A stretch of DNA of 64,000 nt. Source: JANWVO01 sp037446555. Lineage in GTDB: Bacteria > Acidobacteriota > Terriglobia > Bryobacterales > Bryobacteraceae. Shown piece after piece: positions 1-8,709 of this stretch. A program made the translations under genes and the position numbers. The stretch covers positions 62,001 to 126,000 of the forward strand of contig JBBIIK010000005.1 of the NCBI GenBank assembly GCA_037446555.1, in the 5' to 3' direction. Below the pieces are notes generated by a model. That model was not told the DNA's origin. It was given only the letters and a program-made list of their open reading frames with translations, and did not search any database. The number at the start of each line of letters is the position of its first letter. Positions within the stretch are counted from its first letter, which is position 1.

Positions 1-46
1 CAAAGCGCGAGTGATGCCGGCAGGGGCGAGAGGAAAGGAGCTAGGA

Positions 47-472
47 ATGACGATCGAGCCGTATCTGTTTTTCAACGGCCGCTGCGAAGAGGCGCTGCGG
101 TTTTACGAGCACGCCTTCGGGGCGCGCGTGGAGACCCTCTCGCGGTTTGGCGACAACCCGGACCCGTCGGGGCTGGAGAGGCTGCCGCCCGGATGGCGCG
201 AGAAGATCATGCATGCAAGCTTTCTGATCGGCGATGCGCGCGTGTTGGCATCCGACGGCAACACGGCGGAACCCGCTCAATTCCGGGGGTTCGCGCTTTC
301 AGTGGGAATCTCATCCGAGGAAGAGGCGCGGCGGGCGTTCGAGGCGCTCAGCGAGGGCGGGCGGATCGATATGCCCCTCGGCCCGACCTTCTGGTCTCCT
401 TACTTCGGGATGGTGACCGACCGCTTCGGCGTTCAGTGGATGGTGACCGCCCCGTTCCAGCCGCAGACGTGA
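47..472 (+). CDS. VOC-family (PhnB/YjdN-like) protein
   Basis: The 141-residue protein has the PhnB/YjdN-type vicinal-oxygen-chelate fold signature. It opens with EPYLFFNGRCEEALRFYE, a central HASFLIGDARVLASDG strand-turn and a C-terminal DRFGVQWMVT strand. These are the usual paired beta-alpha-beta-beta-beta modules of glyoxalase-like proteins. The start at 47 is chosen over the in-frame ATGs further upstream because a purine-rich ribosome site (aggaaaggag) ends six bases before it and homology begins there. The substrate is unknown; PhnB-like proteins are mostly uncharacterised. It stands alone, convergent with citrate synthase. Confidence 0.85.
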   Translation: MTIEPYLFFNGRCEEALRFYEHAFGARVETLSRFGDNPDPSGLERLPPGWREKIMHASFLIGDARVLASDGNTAEPAQFRGFALSVGISSEEEARRAFEALSEGGRIDMPLGPTFWSPYFGMVTDRFGVQWMVTAPFQPQT

Positions 473-559
473 GCGGAGAGCCCGGCGGTTGCCTGCAAGC
501 CCGGACGCTGCTGGACAGGAGGCAGCAAGCAGAATCTCCTGGCTGCGGCTGCCCCCGCG

Positions 560-602
560 AAAAAAAGGCGGCGTGCCGCCGGGATCCGGCGATTCCGGCG
601 GC
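560..602 (-). terminator. Rho-independent terminator of gltA
   Basis: On the minus strand an 8-bp GC stem (GCCGCCGG at 602-595 pairing with CCGGCGGC at 582-575) is followed by a second small GC stem and a run of seven T residues (566-560). It lies about 30 bp beyond the citrate synthase stop, so it is the natural gltA terminator. Confidence 0.7.
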
Positions 603-628
603 GCACCGCTCTTTGCAGCAAGCCCGCG

Positions 629-1939
629 TCAGAGCGCCGCAGCCAGCATGGCGCTGGCCGTTTTCTCCGGCACGTGGCGCTCGCCGTGGCCGACGTACAA
701 CTGGCGCGGGCGGGCGATTTTCTGCTCGGGATCGAGCAGCATCTCCTCCCACTGCGCCAGCCAGCCGACGGTGCGCGGGATGGCGAACAGCACGGTGAAC
801 ATCTCCGGCTTGAAGCCCATGGCTTGGTAGATGATGCCGGAGTAGAAATCCACGTTGGGGTAGAGCTTGCGCTTCACGAAGTATTCGTCTTCGAGAGCGA
901 TGCGCTCCAGTTCGATGGCGATGTCGAGCTTCGGGTTGCGCCCGGTGACCTCGAAGACGCGGTCGGCGGTCCACTTGATGATACGGGCGCGCGGATCGTA
1001 ATTCTTGTAGATCCGGTGGCCGAAGCCCATGAGCTTCAGCTCGCCCTTCTTGACCCGCTCGATGTAGGCGGGCACATTGTCCTTGGACCCGATCTCATCC
1101 AGCATCTTCAGGACTTCCTCATTGGCGCCCCCGTGCAGCGGACCGGACAACGCCGCTGCGGCAGCCGCCAGGGAAACATACGGATCGGCGTGGGAACTAC
1201 CCACGCTGCGCATCACATTGGCGCTGCAGTTCTGCTCATGGTCGGCATGCAGGATGAAGAGAATGTCGAGCGCGCGCGCCGTCACCGGGTTGGCGTGGTA
1301 TTTCGGCTCGACCATCTTCCACAGCATGTTCATGAAATTCTCTGTGTAGCTCAGGTCGTTGTCCGGGTAAACGTAGGGGTAGCCGAGGCTGTGGCGGTAG
1401 CAGTAGGCGGCAATGGTGGGCACCTTGGCGATCAGGCGCGTCACTTGCAGCCGCCTGACATCCTTGTTGAAGATGTCGCGGGCGTCCTTGTAAACGGTGG
1501 AAAGCGCCGCCACCGTGCTGATGAGCATCGCCATGGGGTGAGCGTCGTAGCGGAAGCCTTCCAGGAACGTCTTGGTGGTCTCATGGAGCATCGTGTGATG
1601 CTTGACCTCGGCTTCCCAAGCCTTGAGTTCGTCAGGCGTGGGAAGTTCGCCGTTGATGAGCAGCCACGCGACTTCAAGGAACGTGCAGCGCTCGGCCAGT
1701 TCCTCGATCGGGTAGCCGCGGTAGCGCAGGATGCCCTTGTCGCCGTCGATGAAGGTGATGGCGCTCCGGCAGGAGGCCGTGTTCATGAACGCGGGGTCAT
1801 AGCCCATGACCCCGAAGTCTTCCTCGTCCTTCTTGATCTGACGGAGATCCATGGTGCGGATGCAGCCGTCGACGAATGGAATCGTGTAGCTTTTCCCAGT
1901 GCAGTTGTCGATGATCGAGAGAGTATTCAGGCTTTCCAT
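629..1939 (-). CDS. gltA: Citrate synthase
   Basis: Citrate synthase condenses acetyl-CoA with oxaloacetate as the entry step of the TCA cycle in the cytoplasm. The 436-residue protein has normal family length and the catalytic motifs in order: the HADHEQN histidine, the GPLHGGANEE histidine, the GFGHRIYKNYDPRA substrate-binding loop, and the catalytic aspartate in KLYPNVDFYSG. The long N-terminal beta region before the catalytic domain resembles the hexameric, NADH-sensitive type, but allostery cannot be judged here. It is divergent from isocitrate dehydrogenase across a 287-bp gap, so two consecutive TCA enzymes share one regulatory region. Confidence 0.97.
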   Translation of the reverse strand: MESLNTLSIIDNCTGKSYTIPFVDGCIRTMDLRQIKKDEEDFGVMGYDPAFMNTASCRSAITFIDGDKGILRYRGYPIEELAERCTFLEVAWLLINGELPTPDELKAWEAEVKHHTMLHETTKTFLEGFRYDAHPMAMLISTVAALSTVYKDARDIFNKDVRRLQVTRLIAKVPTIAAYCYRHSLGYPYVYPDNDLSYTENFMNMLWKMVEPKYHANPVTARALDILFILHADHEQNCSANVMRSVGSSHADPYVSLAAAAAALSGPLHGGANEEVLKMLDEIGSKDNVPAYIERVKKGELKLMGFGHRIYKNYDPRARIIKWTADRVFEVTGRNPKLDIAIELERIALEDEYFVKRKLYPNVDFYSGIIYQAMGFKPEMFTVLFAIPRTVGWLAQWEEMLLDPEQKIARPRQLYVGHGERHVPEKTASAMLAAAL

Positions 1940-2126
1940 CAGTGCAGCTCCAGCAAGAAAGGATCATGCCGCCATGCCCGGCGCCTCCGGAGAGCCGGGC
2001 CGGGCGGCGAGCCGACACCTGCCGCCGCGCAGGGAGGCGGCAAAAACCAAACCCTCTGCCGGGGGTCGAAGCCCTCACCTCCCGTCTACCACTGCCGGGG
2101 CCCGGATTCAAGGCCTATCGGGAGGA

Positions 2127-2155
2127 TTAGGTCTGATTCTCCGGAGCGATACACT
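2127..2155 (+). promoter_or_regulatory. Candidate sigma-70 promoter of icd
   Basis: A TTAGGT hexamer (2127-2132) and a TACACT hexamer (2150-2155) are separated by exactly 17 bp and lie about 70 bp upstream of the icd start. The match is partial and was found by eye. Confidence 0.4.
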
Positions 2156-2226
2156 GCGGGTAGCAGGCGGCCTGGCCTCGGCGTCTGGCCCGGAGCCGCC
2201 GGCAAGAAGCGCCAGAGGTGCTAATC

Positions 2227-3454
2227 ATGGAATCCTACAACGGCGTGCCAGCGCCCGCAGAGGGGCGGTCGATTGAGTGTCAGAACGGACGACTGGTGGC
2301 CCCCGACAACCCGATCCTTCCTTTCATCGAGGGAGACGGCACGGGCCCGGACATCTGGCGGGCCGCCAAAGCGGTCTTCGATTCCGCCGTGGAGAAAGCA
2401 TACGGCGGCAAGAAGAAGGTGGTCTGGTACGAGGTGTTCGCCGGCGAAAAGGCCTTCCAGAAATTCAACAGCTGGCTGCCGGACGACACGCTGAAAGCGA
2501 TCCAAAAGTTCCGCGTGGCTATCAAAGGGCCGCTGACGACTCCCGTGGGCGGCGGAATCCGCAGCCTGAACGTGACCCTGCGGCAACTGCTGGACCTCTA
2601 TGTTTGCATGCGGCCGGTGAAGTACTATCCGGGCGTGCCTTCGCCGATGAAGCGCCCCGAGTTGCTCGACATCGTCATCTTCCGCGAGAACACAGAGGAC
2701 GTTTACGCGGGCATCGAGTGGAAGCAGGGTACGCCCGAGGCGGCGAAGGTGATCGAGTTTCTGACGCGCGAGATGGGGTCTCCGTCCCGATTCCGGCATC
2801 GGCGTGAAGCCCATCAGCGTCACGGGCTCGAAGCGGCTGGTTCGGCGCGCCATCCAGTACGCGCTGGAAAACGGCCTCAAGAGCGTCACACTGGTCCACA
2901 AGGGCAACATCATGAAGTTCGCCGAGGGCGCCTTCCGCGACTGGGGTTACGAGGTGGCGAAGGAGGAGTTCGCGGACCGCGTGGTGACCGAGGCCGAGGC
3001 CGGCGCGCAGGCGCCGGAAGGCAAGATCATCATCAAGGACCGCAAAGCGGACTCGATGTTCCAGCAGCTTTTACTGCGTCCTGACGAATACCATGTGGTG
3101 GCGACGCCGAACCTGAACGGCGACTATCTCTCCGACGCCGCAGCGGCGCAGGTGGGCGGGCTTGGCATGGCGCCCGGCGCCAACATCGGCGACGAGCACG
3201 GCATCTTCGAGGCCACACACAGCACCGCGCCCAAATACGCCGGACAGGACGTCGTCAACCCGTCCAGCGTCATTCTTTCCGGCGTGATGACGTTCGAGTT
3301 CATCGGCTGGAAGGAAGCGGCGCAACTCATCGAGAAGGGCATTACAGAGGCCATCCGCCAGAAACGGGTCACCTACGACCTGCACCGGCTGATGGAGGGC
3401 GCCACGAAGCTCAAGACCAGCGAGTTCGGCCAGGCGATCATCGAGAACATGTAA
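2227..3454 (+). CDS. icd: Isocitrate dehydrogenase (NADP type), reading frame broken by one +1 shift
   Basis: Isocitrate dehydrogenase oxidatively decarboxylates isocitrate to 2-oxoglutarate. The first part carries the substrate motif RSLNVTLRQLLDLY and the RENTEDVYAGIEW loop. The second part carries LVHKGNIMKFAEGAF and the cofactor-site signature TAPKYAGQDVVNPSS, typical of bacterial NADP-dependent enzymes. The two parts lie in different frames and join near 2776-2783: homology leaves the upstream frame after EMG and resumes as RPDSGIGVKPIS. One extra base (or two missing) explains it. The rejoined protein, about 408 residues, has full normal length. Start 2227 follows an agaggtg ribosome site. 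A sequencing error, a real mutation or recoding are all possible; no decay elsewhere favours an error or a very recent change. Confidence 0.85.
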
Positions 3455-3502
3455 ATCCGGGCCCGGCGGCGGCCAGCGCCTCGGGTAGCTCGATGACCCG
3501 GC

Positions 3503-4924
3503 TCAATCCTCGCGCTGATAATCGAGCCGGACGAGCGAAAGGTTCACAGTCAGCGTCCGGTCGTCGCCCGGCGCCTGAAAGGACGGGGAAGCCAGGATCT
3601 CCACTTCGTAGTCAGGCGCCGGCGGCAGCAGGACTTCGCTCACGAAGAGCCCAGCTCGTTCAAGCCTGCGAGTTCCCAAAGACACGCCATTGCAGCGCAG
3701 GTCGATCCGGGCCACGTTGGGCGAGTAGCCTTGCAGGCGAAGCACGGCGCGGCCTTTGCGCATGGGCTTCAGGCGAAGCCGCGCCCGCGGGCCGATCCAG
3801 CGGTAGCGGTTGCCGAATTCCCCCTCCAGCCCATGGAACCCCTCGAGCAAAGCCTCTTCATGGCCGGGCTTGGAAAAGTCGATGTTATCGGGGCGCAGGC
3901 CGGGGTAAAGCTCCTCGCGAAGCCTGGATGGGAGCAGGTTGAAGACCCCTCCCTGGGCTTCGGCGGAAAAGCCGCACGCGGCGCAAACGAGCTTCGATGC
4001 ATTCCACGGCAGCGGCGCCAGGCAGTCCGGGCAAGCGAGGGCCTGCTCGAGCGACAGCCCCGCGGGCAGATTGCCGGGCTTGCTGCACAGGGCGGCGATC
4101 GTCCCGCCAAGGAACCGCGATGCCCGCGCGTCTGTATAGTTCGGGAGCAAGGCAAGCCCCTTCGCAACGGCGCGGTTCGCCCACCCGTTCACACGCGGGA
4201 ACGTCAGCACGCGGCTCTCGGCGAAGTATTTGCCGATCAGCGCCAGCCACTCGTGCAGCCCGTAACGGTGATTCTGCCGGATGCCGAAGGACTCCTCTTG
4301 CCAGGCGCCGATCACGTCGGCGGCGATATAGTCGAGCAGGCCCCAACGGTGAAGAAGGCGTTCCGCCCGATTCATCTGCTCCGGATAGGGGGCGCGATAG
4401 CCGCGCAGCGTCAGGAGCCGGCGAATGGGCTCTTCGGCGAAGAAGTAGACGCCTCCCGGCGCCAGCACGCGGCTCACTTCGCGGAACACGGGCTCGACAT
4501 CCATGAATTGCGACAACATCTGGAAGCTCATCACGAAGGCGAGCGAGGAGTCGCGGAACGGCAGCCGCGTGGCGTCCCCGGCGACGAGAACCGGGCTCTT
4601 TTCGAGGCTCCAGGCGGTGCGCAAGAAGCGGCCGTGGCTGAGCGCATCGGCGGAGATGTCGAGCGCGAAGCCCGCCGCGCCGAAGCGGTTGGCCAGCATG
4701 TAGGAGGAGTGGCCGGCGTTGGCGCCGAGCTCAAGGAACGGCGAGAAGGAGGAGACGAAGTCCAGGTTGCCGTGCAGGATCGCCGCACGGCGCACGTTCT
4801 CGTCCGCGTAGACTGCCAGCACCCGCTCAGGCTGCCCGAGAGAAGCGAAGTTGTGGAAGTCCACCTCCGCGCGCTTGACCTTCAGATCCTGCGCCGAGGT
4901 GTCGACTGGCAAACTTTCCGCCAT
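3503..4924 (-). CDS. SAM-dependent methyltransferase with internal zinc ribbon and C-terminal beta domain
   Basis: The 473-residue protein has three visible parts. Residues about 60-165 form a class I methyltransferase domain: motif I is LELGANAGH, the acidic loop GDATRLPF, and a post-motif VLAPGGVYFF. Residues about 298-317 form a zinc ribbon with two CxxC pairs (CPDC and CAAC), resembling the Trm112-like ribbon that precedes some methyltransferases but placed after the catalytic domain here. The last 100 residues are beta-rich (LRLQGYSPNVARIDLRCNG) and may bind a ligand. The start at 4924 replaces a longer in-frame extension with no family likeness. The methyl acceptor is unknown. It is convergent with icd. 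Confidence 0.75.
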   Translation of the reverse strand: MAESLPVDTSAQDLKVKRAEVDFHNFASLGQPERVLAVYADENVRRAAILHGNLDFVSSFSPFLELGANAGHSSYMLANRFGAAGFALDISADALSHGRFLRTAWSLEKSPVLVAGDATRLPFRDSSLAFVMSFQMLSQFMDVEPVFREVSRVLAPGGVYFFAEEPIRRLLTLRGYRAPYPEQMNRAERLLHRWGLLDYIAADVIGAWQEESFGIRQNHRYGLHEWLALIGKYFAESRVLTFPRVNGWANRAVAKGLALLPNYTDARASRFLGGTIAALCSKPGNLPAGLSLEQALACPDCLAPLPWNASKLVCAACGFSAEAQGGVFNLLPSRLREELYPGLRPDNIDFSKPGHEEALLEGFHGLEGEFGNRYRWIGPRARLRLKPMRKGRAVLRLQGYSPNVARIDLRCNGVSLGTRRLERAGLFVSEVLLPPAPDYEVEILASPSFQAPGDDRTLTVNLSLVRLDYQRED

Positions 4925-5097
4925 GGGTGATCTCACTTTGTACCGCACCTTCCGGCTGGCGGGCAACACAATCCTGCCCACACCCCCGTCACCGCTAGTG
5001 ATGCCGCTGCCCGGAAGCGGGCTCCAGAGACGCCGGCTCCCCGGCGCGCAGGCAGGCAGCATCGGGTTGAGAGCAGCTTGGCGCAAGCCCCACACTG

Positions 5098-5850
5098 GTG
5101 TTGGTGCCGGGCACGCATTGGGGCTGGCAGGTCACGCCGGAAGAACTGAAGACCTGGACGCTGGAGCGCACCGCGGACTGGCTCGCCGTGAACAAGCCCG
5201 CGGGGGTCGTGTGCCATCCCTCCAAGCATGGGCCGTGGTCCAGCCTGGTGGGCGCCGCGCGTGAATGGATGGGAGATACGGTGCTGCACATGCCCTCTCG
5301 TCTGGACCGGGAGACCAGCGGCATCGTGGTTCTGGTCAGGAGACGGCAGTTGGCCAGCACCATGCAGCGGGCGGTGCAGCACGGCCTGGCGCGCAAGGGT
5401 TATCTGGCGATCCTGGAGGGCGAACTGGCGGACGCCGTGGACGTCGATCTGCCGCTCGGGCGCGCCACCGGTTCGCGTGTTTTTCTCAAGCAGGCGGCGC
5501 GGCCGGATGGATACCCGGCCCGGACACGCTTCGTGCCACTGGAACGGCGCAGCGGCAAGACGCTGGCGCGAGTCGAGCCGCAAACCGGGCGGCTGCATCA
5601 GATCCGCGTGCACGCCTCCGCCATCGGCCACCCCGTGTGCGGCGACAAGCTCTATGGACCGGACGAGGGACTGTTCCTCGAATTCCTGCGTCACGGCATG
5701 ACGGAGAACCTGCGGAGGCGCCTGGGAGCGGAGCGGCAGATGTTGCACGCCGAACTGATCGAGTTCAGGCTTCCCTGCGGCGCACTCAGGTTTCAAGCAC
5801 CGCCGGCGGAAGATCTGCAAGCCTTCTGGCAGAGCCTCAAAACCCAATGA
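5098..5850 (+). CDS. RluA-family pseudouridine synthase
   Basis: The protein isomerises uridine to pseudouridine in RNA. The catalytic aspartate lies in SRLDRETSGIVVL, the RluA-family version of HRLDRxTSG. It is supported by ARKGYLAILEG, the conserved R/T block RVEPQTGRLHQIRVHASAIGH, and GDKLYG. No S4 domain precedes the catalytic core, so it looks like a short RluA/TruC-type enzyme; the modified site cannot be predicted. Candidate starts are GTG 5098, TTG 5101 and GTG 5104, none with a clear ribosome site. Its 3' end overlaps the 3' end of the convergent SDR gene by 14 bp. Confidence 0.88.
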   Translation: MLVPGTHWGWQVTPEELKTWTLERTADWLAVNKPAGVVCHPSKHGPWSSLVGAAREWMGDTVLHMPSRLDRETSGIVVLVRRRQLASTMQRAVQHGLARKGYLAILEGELADAVDVDLPLGRATGSRVFLKQAARPDGYPARTRFVPLERRSGKTLARVEPQTGRLHQIRVHASAIGHPVCGDKLYGPDEGLFLEFLRHGMTENLRRRLGAERQMLHAELIEFRLPCGALRFQAPPAEDLQAFWQSLKTQ

Positions 5851-6625
5851 GCACGCCGCCGTCCACTGGCAGGACCACGCCGTTGACGAACCGCGCAGCG
5901 GGCGAGCAGAGATAGACAGCAGCCCAGCCCACGTCTTCTGTCGAACCCAGCCGTCCGAGCGGCGTCCGGCTCAGCACGCGGTTCTTCCGCGCCGGGTCGC
6001 TGTCAAGCGCCTTGCGCGAAATCTCGGTTTCGATGAAGCCCGGGGCGATGGCATTGACGCGGATCCCCTTGGGCGAGAGATCCACGGCAAGCGAGCGCAC
6101 CATGCCCAGGTAGGCGGACTTCGCCGTCGAGTAGGCGAACACGCGCGAGAGCCCGAAGAACGAAGTCATCGAGGCGGTGAACAACAGGTGCCCGTGGCGG
6201 CGCTCGATCATCGCCGGAATGACGGCGCGCGTCAGGGCGTAGGCGCCGGTGACGTGCGTGTCGAGCATGTGGCGGAACTCGGTCTCGTCAGTCTCCTCGA
6301 TGGTCTTCTTCAGATGGTGGCCGGCATTGTTGACGAGGATCGTCACGTCGCCGTAGCGCGCGCGCACGTCTTCGACCAGCGCCGGCGCATGGGCGGTCTG
6401 CGCCACGTCATGCAACGCCCAGCCCGCCTGCGGCCCCAGCTCCGCAGCGGCCGATTCCAGCAGTTCGCGCCGCCGCCCGACCAGAACGACGCGCGCGCCC
6501 GCTTCAATGAACGCGTGCGCAATCGCGCGCCCGATGCCGGTGGCGCCGCCGGTGATCAGCGCCAGCTCGCCCTCGAGCGAAAACGCCTGCGCAAGTGTCA
6601 TGAACGGTTGAGTGGATGGTTCCAT
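5837..6625 (-). CDS. SDR oxidoreductase, probably uronate or gluconate pathway
   Basis: This 262-residue classical short-chain dehydrogenase has the Rossmann glycine motif TGGATGIGRA, the NNAG motif, a catalytic serine in TASMTSFFG, and the YSTAK catalytic tyrosine-lysine pair. NAIAPGF and the PVDGG end are also present. Its nearest likeness is to gluconate 5-dehydrogenase/KduD-type enzymes. Because it is divergent from the uxaE-type epimerase with only 28 bp between the starts, reduction of a keto-uronate such as fructuronate to mannonate is a reasonable inference, but specificity is not visible. The ATG at 6625 has an AGGGG ribosome site; an internal ATG at 6601 is the alternative. Confidence 0.85.
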   Translation of the reverse strand: MEPSTQPFMTLAQAFSLEGELALITGGATGIGRAIAHAFIEAGARVVLVGRRRELLESAAAELGPQAGWALHDVAQTAHAPALVEDVRARYGDVTILVNNAGHHLKKTIEETDETEFRHMLDTHVTGAYALTRAVIPAMIERRHGHLLFTASMTSFFGLSRVFAYSTAKSAYLGMVRSLAVDLSPKGIRVNAIAPGFIETEISRKALDSDPARKNRVLSRTPLGRLGSTEDVGWAAVYLCSPAARFVNGVVLPVDGGVLIGF

Positions 6626-6653
6626 GGAAGCCCCTACACTGATATGTTAGTAC
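6626..6653. promoter_or_regulatory. 28-bp divergent promoter/operator between the SDR gene and uxaE
   Basis: The whole gap between the two divergent starts is 28 bp. It contains TGATATGTT (6640-6648), an extended -10-like element for the plus strand. It also contains an inverted repeat ATGT-TAGT-ACAT (6644-6655) of the form bound by GntR/FadR-type regulators. A start point near 6655 would make the uxaE transcript leaderless. Confidence 0.4.
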
Positions 6654-7892
6654 ATGGCCATGAAGAACGCAGGACCCCTCGGACGTTTCTCGCTGGGCAT
6701 GGGCGACCGGTTTGCACAGCAGGGCAGGGCGCAGCTTGCCGCGTGCGTGCAGGCGAGAAATGCCGGCGCGGATGTGACGCCGGTTTGGAACAAGAGCCAC
6801 CGCGAGCACAGCATTGTGGGCAGCTCGCCGGCCGATGTCCGGCGCGAGGCGGACGCGGCGGTGGCGGCGCTGGGCTGGAAGGGGGCGTATTTTGTGGACG
6901 CGGACCACATCCGGCTGGAGACGGTGGACGCGTTTCTGGACGCAAGCGACTTCTTCACGATCGATGTGGCGGAGTGGATCGGCAAGCCTGCGGAAGAGAA
7001 GGCGCTGGAGGCGTTTTGCTATGAGGCGGGCGACTGCGGCGGGGCGTTCGGGCTCACGCAGGAGTCCGTGAGACGGATTGCGGGCAAATATCTGGCCGCA
7101 GTGCAGGAGGCGGCGCGGATCTACCGCCGTATCGAGAGCGCGAAGGGGCGCGGCTCGTTCGTCACGGAGGTCTCCATGGACGAGACGGACGCGCCCCAGA
7201 CGCCTGATGAGCTCCTCGTGATCCTCGCCGCGCTGGCGCGCGAAGGCGTGCCCGCCGGCACGATCGCGCCGAAGTTCACCGGGCGGTTCAACAAGGGCGT
7301 CGATTACGTTGGCGATCCGGATCAGTTCGAACGCGAGTTCGAGGCCGACATCGCCGCCATCGGGCTGGCGGTGGACAAATACGGACTGCCCGCGCATCTG
7401 AAGCTGAGCGTGCATTCCGGCAGCGACAAGTTCACGCTGTACCCGCGCATCCGCCGCGTGCTGGAGCGTACCGGCGCAGGCGTCCATGTGAAGACGGCGG
7501 GCACCACGTGGCTTGAGGAACTGATCGGACTGGCGGAGGCGGGCGGAGAAGGGCTGGCGCTTGCCGAAGAGATCTACGCGGAGGCGCACGCCCACCTGGA
7601 AGAGCTGTGCGCGCCGTACGCGGCGGTGATCGAGATTGATCCGACGCAGCTGCCGCCGCCGGAGACTGTGGCGGCGTGGGATGCGCAGCGCTTCGCTTCC
7701 GCCCTGCGTCACGATCCTGCCTGCCCCGAGTTCAACCCGCACGTGCGGCAGCTGCTGCACGTGGGTTACAAAGTGGCGGCGAAGATGGGCGCGAAGTATC
7801 TTGACCAGGTGCGCGCCTGCGATGAGACGGTCTCGCGCAACGTGACGCTGAATCTCCTCGAGCGGCACATCCGCCAGCTGTGGCTGGGCTGA
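6654..7892 (+). CDS. uxaE: Tagaturonate/fructuronate epimerase, UxaE family
   Basis: UxaE-family enzymes interconvert D-tagaturonate and D-fructuronate in galacturonate catabolism. The 412-residue protein matches that family as I know it in overall layout, including NKSHREHSIVGS near residue 45, DADHIRLETVD, the glycine-rich TIAPKFTGRFNKGVDYVG loop, LKLSVHSGSDKFTLYP, and VKTAGTTWLEEL. The conserved histidines and acidic residues fit a metal-dependent TIM-barrel. The divergent SDR could perform the next reduction to mannonate. The start is ATG 6654, or ATG 6660 two codons on; neither has a ribosome site, consistent with a leaderless message. Confidence 0.82.
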   Translation: MAMKNAGPLGRFSLGMGDRFAQQGRAQLAACVQARNAGADVTPVWNKSHREHSIVGSSPADVRREADAAVAALGWKGAYFVDADHIRLETVDAFLDASDFFTIDVAEWIGKPAEEKALEAFCYEAGDCGGAFGLTQESVRRIAGKYLAAVQEAARIYRRIESAKGRGSFVTEVSMDETDAPQTPDELLVILAALAREGVPAGTIAPKFTGRFNKGVDYVGDPDQFEREFEADIAAIGLAVDKYGLPAHLKLSVHSGSDKFTLYPRIRRVLERTGAGVHVKTAGTTWLEELIGLAEAGGEGLALAEEIYAEAHAHLEELCAPYAAVIEIDPTQLPPPETVAAWDAQRFASALRHDPACPEFNPHVRQLLHVGYKVAAKMGAKYLDQVRACDETVSRNVTLNLLERHIRQLWLG

Positions 7893-7949
7893 CGCGCGCT
7901 GTTGCGGGCGGCGCAGGCGCCCGGGTACCATGGGCGGCAGTCCGAGGGT

Positions 7950-8702
7950 ATGAACCCGGCCGAATTTCAGAACCTGGCACAGGCCGAAGAGCGCATGTGG
8001 TGGTTCCGCGGCATGCGCGAGATTCTCAGGCGGATTGCCGCCTCGCAGCTGGGAGACGGTATCCGCGACGTTCTGGACGCGGGCTGCGGAACCGGGGCGA
8101 ATGCGGAATGGATGGCGCGCACGTTCGGATGGCGCGTGCGGGGGCTGGATTTTGCGCAGGAGGGGTTGCAGCTGGCTCGCCGCCGCGGCGGCGTGCAGGG
8201 GCTGGTCCGCGGCGACATTCGCGCCCTGCCCTTCTCGGACGCAAGCTTCGATCTGATCACCTGCCTCGACGTGTTCGCGCATCTGGACGACGATGAGGAC
8301 CGCGCGGCCATTCGCGAGCTGGCGCGCTGCCTGCGCCCGGGCGGGCAGCTGGTGGTGCGGGCGGCGGCGTTCCGCTGGCTGCGCAGCCGGCATTCGCAGT
8401 TCGTCGGCGAGAAGCAGCGTTTCACGCTGCGGCGCTTGCGCGAATCGGCTGCAGCCGCAGGCATGGAGGTGAAGTACGCCACCTATGCCAACAGCCTGCT
8501 GCTGCCTGTGGCGGCGTTCAAGTTCCGCGTCGTCGAGCCGCTGCTTCGCGCGCCCGCCGCGAGCGGCGTGAAGTTGGGGCCGCAATGGCTGGAGCGGCTG
8601 TTGGTGTTTCCCCTGCGGCTGGAGGCTGCCTGGATTGGCCGCGGCGGACGGTTCACAGCCGGGCAATCGGCGATCCTGGTGGCGCGGAAACCTGCCGAAT
8701 GA
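7950..8702 (+). CDS. Class I SAM-dependent methyltransferase
   Basis: This 250-residue protein carries a Rossmann-type methyltransferase core: motif I DVLDAGCGTGANAEWM near residues 38-53, the GLDFAQEGLQLARRRG acidic loop, GDIRALPFSDASFDLITCLD, and LRPGGQLVVR. The N-terminal LAQAEERMWWFRGMRE stretch is common in enzymes that methylate quinones, sugars or glycan intermediates. The start at 7950 follows a cgaggg ribosome site and is preferred over in-frame codons upstream. It is convergent with a family 2 glycosyltransferase, 7 bp away; these two protein types often work on the same glycan or polyprenyl product, but the substrate is unknown. Confidence 0.85.
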   Translation: MNPAEFQNLAQAEERMWWFRGMREILRRIAASQLGDGIRDVLDAGCGTGANAEWMARTFGWRVRGLDFAQEGLQLARRRGGVQGLVRGDIRALPFSDASFDLITCLDVFAHLDDDEDRAAIRELARCLRPGGQLVVRAAAFRWLRSRHSQFVGEKQRFTLRRLRESAAAAGMEVKYATYANSLLLPVAAFKFRVVEPLLRAPAASGVKLGPQWLERLLVFPLRLEAAWIGRGGRFTAGQSAILVARKPAE

Positions 8703-8709
8703 CGACGGA

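Noticed and set aside
2760..2800. Programmed +1 frameshift in icd
   Set aside because: No CUU-UGA or similar slow codon context, no Shine-Dalgarno-like stimulator; an indel is simpler.
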